From Verrucomicrobia bacterium LW23 (GTDB lineage Bacteria > Verrucomicrobiota > Verrucomicrobiia > Methylacidiphilales > UBA1321): 64,000 nt of DNA. The DNA lies in assembly GCA_003054695.1 (NCBI GenBank), contig QAZA01000014.1, forward strand, positions 1 to 64,000, written 5' to 3'. Made by a program: the position numbers and the translations under genes. The notes below the pieces were generated by a model, which had not been told where the DNA came from, did no database searches, and was given only the letters and a program-made list of their open reading frames with translations. This document shows positions 61,688-64,000 of this stretch, piece by piece (position 1 is the first letter of the stretch; every line of letters starts with the position of its first letter).

Positions 61688-63151
61688 ATGCTTAAGCTCA
61701 ACGATCCCTCCCTCCTGCGCGACGCCTGCCTGATTAATGGCGTCGGTCGGTACGCTTCCTCTGGCGACAAGATTCAAGTCACCAACCCGGTGGACGGCGC
61801 GCTGATTGGCACGGTGCCCAGCCTCTCCGAAGAGGAGACGGAGGAGGCGATTGCGGGGGCCGAGGCGGCGTTTGCGGGATGGGCGCGGCTGGCGGCAAAG
61901 GAGCGCTCCGCCATTCTGCGCCAATGGTTTACGCTGATTGTCGCCGCTGCGGACGACCTGGCCGCGCTGATGACCGCCGAGCAGGGTAAACCGCTGGCGG
62001 AGGCCCGCGGGGAAATCACCTACGCGGCGTCGTTCATCGAGTGGTTTACGGAGGAGGGCAAGCGCGTGTACGGGGAGGTTATCCCCGCACCGCAAAGCGA
62101 CCGCCGTATTGTGGTGCTGAAGCAGCCCGTCGGCGTGTGCGCGGCTATTACGCCCTGGAATTTCCCCGCGGCGATGATCACCCGTAAAGCTGCGCCCGCC
62201 CTGGCCGCGGGTTGCACGATGATCGTAAAGCCCGCCGAGCAGACGCCCCTGACCGCGCTGGCGCTGGGCGAGCTTGCGGTGCGCGCAGGCGTGCCCCGAG
62301 GCGTGCTGCAGATCATAACCGGCGACGCGCCGCGGCTGGGCAAAGTGCTTACCGACAGCCCGCGCGTGCGCAAGCTCTCCTTCACGGGCTCCACGGCCGT
62401 GGGCCGCAAGCTGATGGCGCAATGCGCGCCGACGCTCAAGCGGCTGTCGCTGGAGCTGGGCGGCAACGCCCCGTTTATCGTGTTTGACGACGCGGACGTG
62501 GATGCCGCCGTAACGGGCGCCATCGCCTCCAAGTACCGCAACGCGGGGCAGACGTGCGTGTGCGCCAATCGCTTTTACGTGCAAGCTGGTGTGTACGAGG
62601 AGTTTGCGCGACGCCTGACCGCAAAGGTGCGGGAGCTGCCCGTCGGCGCCGGCACGGAGAAAGGCGTGCTGATCGGCCCGCTGATCGACGAGAAAGCGGT
62701 GGCAAAGGTGGAGCTGCATGTAGCTGATGCCGTGCGACTTGGCGCTACCGTGGCGCTTGGCGGCGCGCGGCACAGCCGGGGCGGCCTGTTCTTCCAGCCC
62801 ACCGTCATTACCGGGCTGACGAGCGAGATGCTTATCACCCGCGAGGAAACCTTCGGCCCGGTTGCCGCGCTTATGCGCTTTGAGACGGAGCAGGAGGTGA
62901 TTGCCCTGGCCAACGCCACGGAGTTTGGCCTGGCCGCCTACTTTTACACGCGCGATGCCTCCCGCGCCTGGCGGGTGAGCGAGGCGCTGGAGTATGGCAT
63001 GGTCGGCCACAATACGGGGGTTATCTCCAATGAGGTCTCGCCGTTTGGGGGCGTCAAGCAGTCCGGCTTTGGGCGGGAGGGCTCGCATCACGGCATTGCG
63101 GAGTACCTTAGCCTGAAGTATGTGTGCACGGCGGTCGAAGGGGCCTCCTGA
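61688..63151 (+). CDS. gabD: Aldehyde dehydrogenase, succinate-semialdehyde type
   Basis: 487 residues from the ATG at 61688, the usual GabD length. It oxidises an aldehyde to the acid with NAD(P)+. Landmarks are ITPWNFPAAMITRKAAPALAAGCT (oxyanion Asn, cofactor site), FTGSTAVGRKL, the general base Glu256 in LELGGNAPF, and the nucleophile Cys290 in AGQTCVCANRF. A second Cys at 292 matches the redox-pair position in GabD-type enzymes. EETFGPVAALMRF and FGGVKQSGFGREGSHHGI close the protein. The frame is open further upstream across the tandem palindromes, but the family start is here. The substrate may be another semialdehyde. It stands alone downstream of the GH50-like gene. Confidence 0.9.
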   Translation: MLKLNDPSLLRDACLINGVGRYASSGDKIQVTNPVDGALIGTVPSLSEEETEEAIAGAEAAFAGWARLAAKERSAILRQWFTLIVAAADDLAALMTAEQGKPLAEARGEITYAASFIEWFTEEGKRVYGEVIPAPQSDRRIVVLKQPVGVCAAITPWNFPAAMITRKAAPALAAGCTMIVKPAEQTPLTALALGELAVRAGVPRGVLQIITGDAPRLGKVLTDSPRVRKLSFTGSTAVGRKLMAQCAPTLKRLSLELGGNAPFIVFDDADVDAAVTGAIASKYRNAGQTCVCANRFYVQAGVYEEFARRLTAKVRELPVGAGTEKGVLIGPLIDEKAVAKVELHVADAVRLGATVALGGARHSRGGLFFQPTVITGLTSEMLITREETFGPVAALMRFETEQEVIALANATEFGLAAYFYTRDASRAWRVSEALEYGMVGHNTGVISNEVSPFGGVKQSGFGREGSHHGIAEYLSLKYVCTAVEGAS

Positions 63152-63489
63152 GTAAGCCGGCCCCATGCTGCGCTTGCGGCGCAGGAATCGCGCGCCTGGA
63201 TCTCTCCATCCCCCTCTGTGTTATCAGAGGGGAGCTTGTTAACCACGGAGCACACGGAGGGGAAAAGGGGCCAGTGAAGGCGTTTACTCAACTGACCACA
63301 GATGACGAGGGAGCTGAATGTCAACAGACTCCAGCTCGGTTCCGTTACGTTTCGTACCTTCAGCCCTTCGTGGCTTCGTGACTTTGTGGTGAAAAATCTC
63401 CTGCCCCTTTGGCTTTCTGTTCACAGGGGTAACATGATCCCGCGACGCAAACTTTTTTCGCTTAGTTTACGATTAAATCATGGCGCGCG
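63152..63489. repeat. Intergenic region of about 340 bases with mosaic repeat, copy 6
   Basis: ACCACGGAGCACACGGAGGGG (63242-63262) and, in the other direction, CTTCGTGGCTTCGTGACTTTGTGGTG (about 63367-63392, written here in parts) form the arms. AAAAATCTCCTGCCCCTTT follows. The elements belong to the same repeat family as copies 3-5. No gene is seen. Confidence 0.55.
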
Positions 63490-63518
63490 TTGATCCTCAG
63501 ACTTGCAGAGCTTATATA
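63490..63518 (+). promoter_or_regulatory. Leaderless promoter of the last gene
   Basis: TTGATC (63490-63495), exactly 17 bases, TATATA (63513-63518), then seven bases to the ATG at 63526. Transcription should start at or within a base of the ATG. Confidence 0.6.
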
Positions 63519-63525
63519 GCTATTA

Positions 63526-64000
63526 ATGCATAGCTCACTTATCATTCGCGGCCTGCTTCTCGCGGGACTTGTTACCGCGGTATACCCGGCCGGCGCTCGC
63601 GCTCAGGACGCGGCAAAGTCTGCGGAGCCGGTGACCGTTCCGCTTGTTAACACCACTTTCAAGGACGAAGACAAGAACGGCATACCCGACGGCTGGAAGG
63701 ACTACCCCGGCGTGGTGGGTAACACCGCCATTACGCCGGATGCCGCCGGCGGCGTCAAGCTTAAGGACGATGATGAAGGCAATGGCATCGGCCTGGCGCA
63801 GTGGATCCCCGTAACGCCTGGCGCCGACTACATGGCCGCCGTGGAGCTGGAGGGCACGGGAAGTGTCTCGCTCAATCTCATTTTTGTGCCCAGCATCCCC
63901 GCCAAGGAGGCGATGGTCGGCCAGATCCAGCTCTCCACGGTGCGCGAGTTTTACCCCTCGGCCGGCGGCAAACAGGTGACAGCCAAGGCGCCGGAGGGCT
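63526..64000 (+). CDS. Exported protein, partial (runs off the window end)
   Basis: 158 codons are visible from the ATG at 63526; the 3' end is missing. The signal peptide is residues 1-26 (MHSSLIIRGLLLAGLVTAVY, ending ARA|QD). The mature start reads VPLVNTTFKDEDKNGIPDGW, which resembles calcium-binding Asp-rich loops and the opening of carbohydrate-binding jelly-roll domains (FKDEDKNGIPDGWKDYPG). GADYMAAVELEGTGSVSLNL supports a beta-sandwich. Many secreted glycan-active proteins of Verrucomicrobiota begin this way. The full length and any catalytic domain lie beyond the window. Confidence 0.75.
   Translation, partial: MHSSLIIRGLLLAGLVTAVYPAGARAQDAAKSAEPVTVPLVNTTFKDEDKNGIPDGWKDYPGVVGNTAITPDAAGGVKLKDDDEGNGIGLAQWIPVTPGADYMAAVELEGTGSVSLNLIFVPSIPAKEAMVGQIQLSTVREFYPSAGGKQVTAKAPEG

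Overview
The window reads as chromosomal DNA of a high-GC member of the Verrucomicrobiota. The main evidence is a four-gene set (21781-28138) matching the Verru_Chthon cassette, a pseudopilin-like set known from Verrucomicrobium and Chthoniobacter. An abundance of LacI-type regulators, secreted glycan-active proteins and tRNA/housekeeping genes without phage or transposase genes fits the same picture. I see no CRISPR array, no insertion sequence and no rRNA.

Layout. 1-620: a 450-bp imperfect palindrome with no credible gene. 621-1756: an unknown gene that may be frameshifted, and tRNA-Arg(CCT). 1777-6394 (minus): a HI0933-type flavoprotein, purH and two exported proteins, one with a DUF4019-like domain. 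6718-15963: regulators (three LacI types, one single-domain response regulator), a YkgJ-like cysteine-cluster protein, a gamma-glutamylcyclotransferase-like protein, a phytanoyl-CoA dioxygenase-like protein, an HXXEE membrane protein and a sugar isomerase/epimerase. 16119-21331: two exported enzyme-like proteins and a GH95-like glycosidase. 21781-28138: the Verru_Chthon cassette in order B-C-A-D. 28171-38275 (minus): an SDR, a sialate O-acetylesterase-like SGNH protein and an oligopeptide-type ABC importer whose first gene fuses the solute-binding protein to the first permease. 38673-39326: a stand-alone D-type pseudopilin. 39745-48686: a 1538-residue exported beta-propeller protein, a polysaccharide deacetylase-like protein, a membrane protein and an oligogalacturonate-lyase-like protein. 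49650-55521: rpsA with a terminator, an AT-richer exported protein, thiC with its TPP riboswitch, and a PII protein. 55571-63151: two sensor-type transcription factors, a GH50-like secreted glycosidase with a CBM9-like end, and a succinate-semialdehyde-type aldehyde dehydrogenase. 63526-64000: the start of another exported protein.

How it fits together. The accessory part suggests a polysaccharide degrader: secreted or periplasmic glycosidases, a deacetylase, a lyase and an esterase, several LacI/GntR sensors beside them, and one oligomer importer. The cassette genes look like counterparts of the type II secretion tip pseudopilins I, J, K and H, but no secretion ATPase or secretin gene is nearby.

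Gene expression. Several first genes have a sigma70-like promoter whose -10 box lies only 6-11 bases before the start codon, which predicts leaderless or nearly leaderless mRNAs. Some genes inside clusters instead carry Shine-Dalgarno sequences. Six intergenic regions carry members of a mosaic inverted-repeat family.
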